Source of the DNA: Asterochloris sp. CNOR1
Lineage: Eukaryota; Chlorophyta; Trebouxiophyceae; Trebouxiales; Trebouxiaceae
DNA: 64,000 bases
Reading direction: 5' to 3'
Assembly: GCA_963969365.1 (NCBI GenBank)
Contig: OZ017747.1
Location: forward strand, 992,001 to 1,056,000
Part shown: positions 62,578 through 64,000 of the stretch, one piece after another
Position numbering within the stretch: the first letter of the stretch is position 1
Layout of the letters: the number at the start of each line of letters is the position of its first letter
The notes under the pieces: generated by a model
Seen by the model: the letters and a program-made list of their open reading frames with translations, nothing else
What the model was told of the DNA's origin: nothing
Database searches by the model: none
Program-made: the position numbers and the translations under genes

Positions 62578-63796
62578 GGGCGTGGCCCACCACGTGCCCT
62601 GGCCCCCTCTGCCCCCGCTCCCTCTAGTGAATGTTGTCAGCCGCTTTCTGCCTCAGCTGCTGCAGCAGTCAAGTTTAGCAAGGCACTATAGCTGCTGTCT
62701 GTGAACACACATGAACCTGCCACGGCCCCTAACTGCCTTCCTAAGTCCCCTAGATGGCAAGCACCCCTGTCATGCTCCTCAAAGCCAGTTGCCATGTAAC
62801 ATGGATGAAGTCCTGCTGAACCTTTGACTGGCATACCTGCAATGCACATGGCTGAGGCACCCCTTTTGGACACACAGCTGCACCACAGGAACAGGTGCCT
62901 AGGGAAGAAAGAACGCCAACAGCCAGTGCTGTCATGTCTCTGTGGCTTGCTAAGTATCCAGCAGACACAGCCAATATGTGCATGTGCAATTGTCAGGAAT
63001 GTGGTCATTATGGTCTTCTGGAGGTGCATCATGAGATAGCTCCCGCCTCCCTTGGAGGTGTCCTCCTCACCCTAAGCATGCCAACCAGCTGCAACAGTCA
63101 AATACCAGAAAAGTGCCAGCACGCCTCAATCAAAATTGTTTTCTCATGGATAAGTCTCAACATTGCCACATTGTGAGTGCTGGCCAATTTTCCCACAAGA
63201 CCAGCCTTCAGCATCCAGCTTATTACATACATACTTGGTTTGAAGGTGAACAAGGACACGATGAGAGTGCCACCTGTGCAGCCGGGCCACATCCTTCCTG
63301 TGGCCCTTATTTCAGCTGCACATCCATTAGCGCTGGGGGAAAGCAGCTACGTGCTGAGAATGCTCATGTGTCAACGGCAGACAAGTGACAGGTGTCAAAA
63401 ATAATAGAGAAGACAAGCTGCGAAGTGGGGCATGTCAAGTTTGGGCAGCACATTGTGCTCTGCTGTTCCCGGATCGGGTCACATTGCTTGGCAGGGGAAG
63501 GGTAGGGGCCACAGAGGACAGGCACTGCTGCTAGTGCAGCTAAGTGCTGCCTCCACCAGCCGGGAACAGGCCAAGCGCTGTGGGTCTAAGTGATAGGAGT
63601 AGGGGCCTCTGTGTTCGCTTGCACAATCCTGGGGTGGCTGCACTGGGGTGGCTGCACTGTGAGTGCAGCTTACTTTGGGGATGGCTGTGCCACTGCCTGG
63701 ACAGGAGTCCCAGTGCCGTGGGCTGGTCGCAGCTCGGCATTGAGTCCCAGGCGCCAAGGGCTGGGACTGCATATGACTCTTGGGGAGGGGCAGCAC
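62578..63796. other. Convergent intergenic region near the right edge
   Basis: About 1.2 kb between converging genes. No frame looked like a protein family. Near 63640-63760 short direct repeats (GGGGTGGCTGCACTG twice at 63631-63660; GGAGTCCCAGTGCCGTGGGC-like words repeated) are visible. Confidence 0.4.
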
Positions 63797-64000
63797 TCAG
63801 GCTGTCCCTGACGAGCTGTCCAGTGACATGCTCCATGGGTTGGAGACAGCCGTGCTGCCGCTGCTGGCCGCATCATTGAGGCTGCCAGGCTTCTGGGCGT
63901 CGCTGATGCTTGGGGTGGGCGGGTAGGGCAGCCCTGGGGCGCCCTCCTGGTGCTTAGTGTCCAGCAGCAGCCCCAGCGTGCTGTTGTTGGGCAGCCCCTG
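63797..64000 (-). CDS. C-terminal exon of an unidentified gene, cut by the window edge
   Basis: The minus strand is open from the edge to a TGA at 63797-63799. It reads GLPNNSTLGLLLDTKHQEGA, then PYPPTPSISDAQKPGSLNDA and SNPWSMSLDSSSGTA. The composition (Ser/Pro/Asn, no hydrophobic core) suggests a disordered tail. No family can be named from this fragment. Confidence 0.55.
   Translation of the reverse strand, partial: QGLPNNSTLGLLLDTKHQEGAPGLPYPPTPSISDAQKPGSLNDAASSGSTAVSNPWSMSLDSSSGTA

Noticed and set aside
63479-63836. Minus-strand frames with PTALGLLSRQWHS-like repeats near the right edge
   Set aside because: They overlap the tail of the edge gene's last exon in other frames and the short direct repeats after its stop. 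No family similarity.

Overview
The window is eukaryotic nuclear DNA, almost certainly from a green alga and most likely a trebouxiophyte; the class is an inference. Every recognisable gene is split by many short introns with GT donors and very uniform ...CTGCAG acceptors. The gene content is plant/algal: plastid-type anthranilate synthase, a CPP1-like plastid chaperone, the small-RNA methyltransferase HEN1, a plant-type bHLH factor and plant-type PP2A B''. Exon joins were made by eye from GT/AG sites, reading phase and family resemblance, so outer gene limits are firmer than individual splice sites.

Layout, left to right: trpE (minus, 254-4497); a 5'-truncated non-LTR retrotransposon RT fragment (plus, 4530-5780) abutting the trpE start; a TMC-like channel (plus, 6017-14634); an AlgH/UPF0301 protein (minus, 14810-19027); an unidentified gene (minus, 19188-20425 or further); ALG12 mannosyltransferase (minus, 21584-24053), divergent from a bHLH factor (plus, 24264-26311); membrane-anchored aldose 1-epimerase (plus, 26781-29553); CPP1-like protein (plus, 29642-32168); a peroxisomal-looking enoyl-CoA isomerase (minus, 33276-34848); PP2A B'' subunit (plus, 36292-41067); ribosomal protein S3 (minus, 41251-43582); a secreted Ala-rich protein built from mini-exons (minus, 44314-46165); a decayed ARM-repeat region (plus, 46560-47230); HEN1 (plus, 47636-57543); epsilon-tubulin (minus, 57716-61686), divergent from a RAB5IF-like membrane protein (plus, 61824-62577); and the 3' end of an unidentified gene (minus, 63797 to the right edge).

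The genes are ordinary neighbours of mixed function, not an operon or cluster. They cover tryptophan synthesis, N-glycan assembly, fatty-acid oxidation, sugar mutarotation, plastid biogenesis, small-RNA stabilisation, basal-body tubulin, signalling and translation.

The most striking feature is a recurrent pattern inside introns. In at least seven genes an intron holds one to three diverged tandem copies of the adjoining exon edge including its splice site (trpE, TMC, AlgH, GalM, RPS3, HEN1 at three places, epsilon-tubulin). This looks like a genome-wide habit of intron growth or birth by local tandem duplication. The second is the Ala-rich secreted gene, whose phase-matched exons of 18-66 bases each encode a small alanine-rich module.
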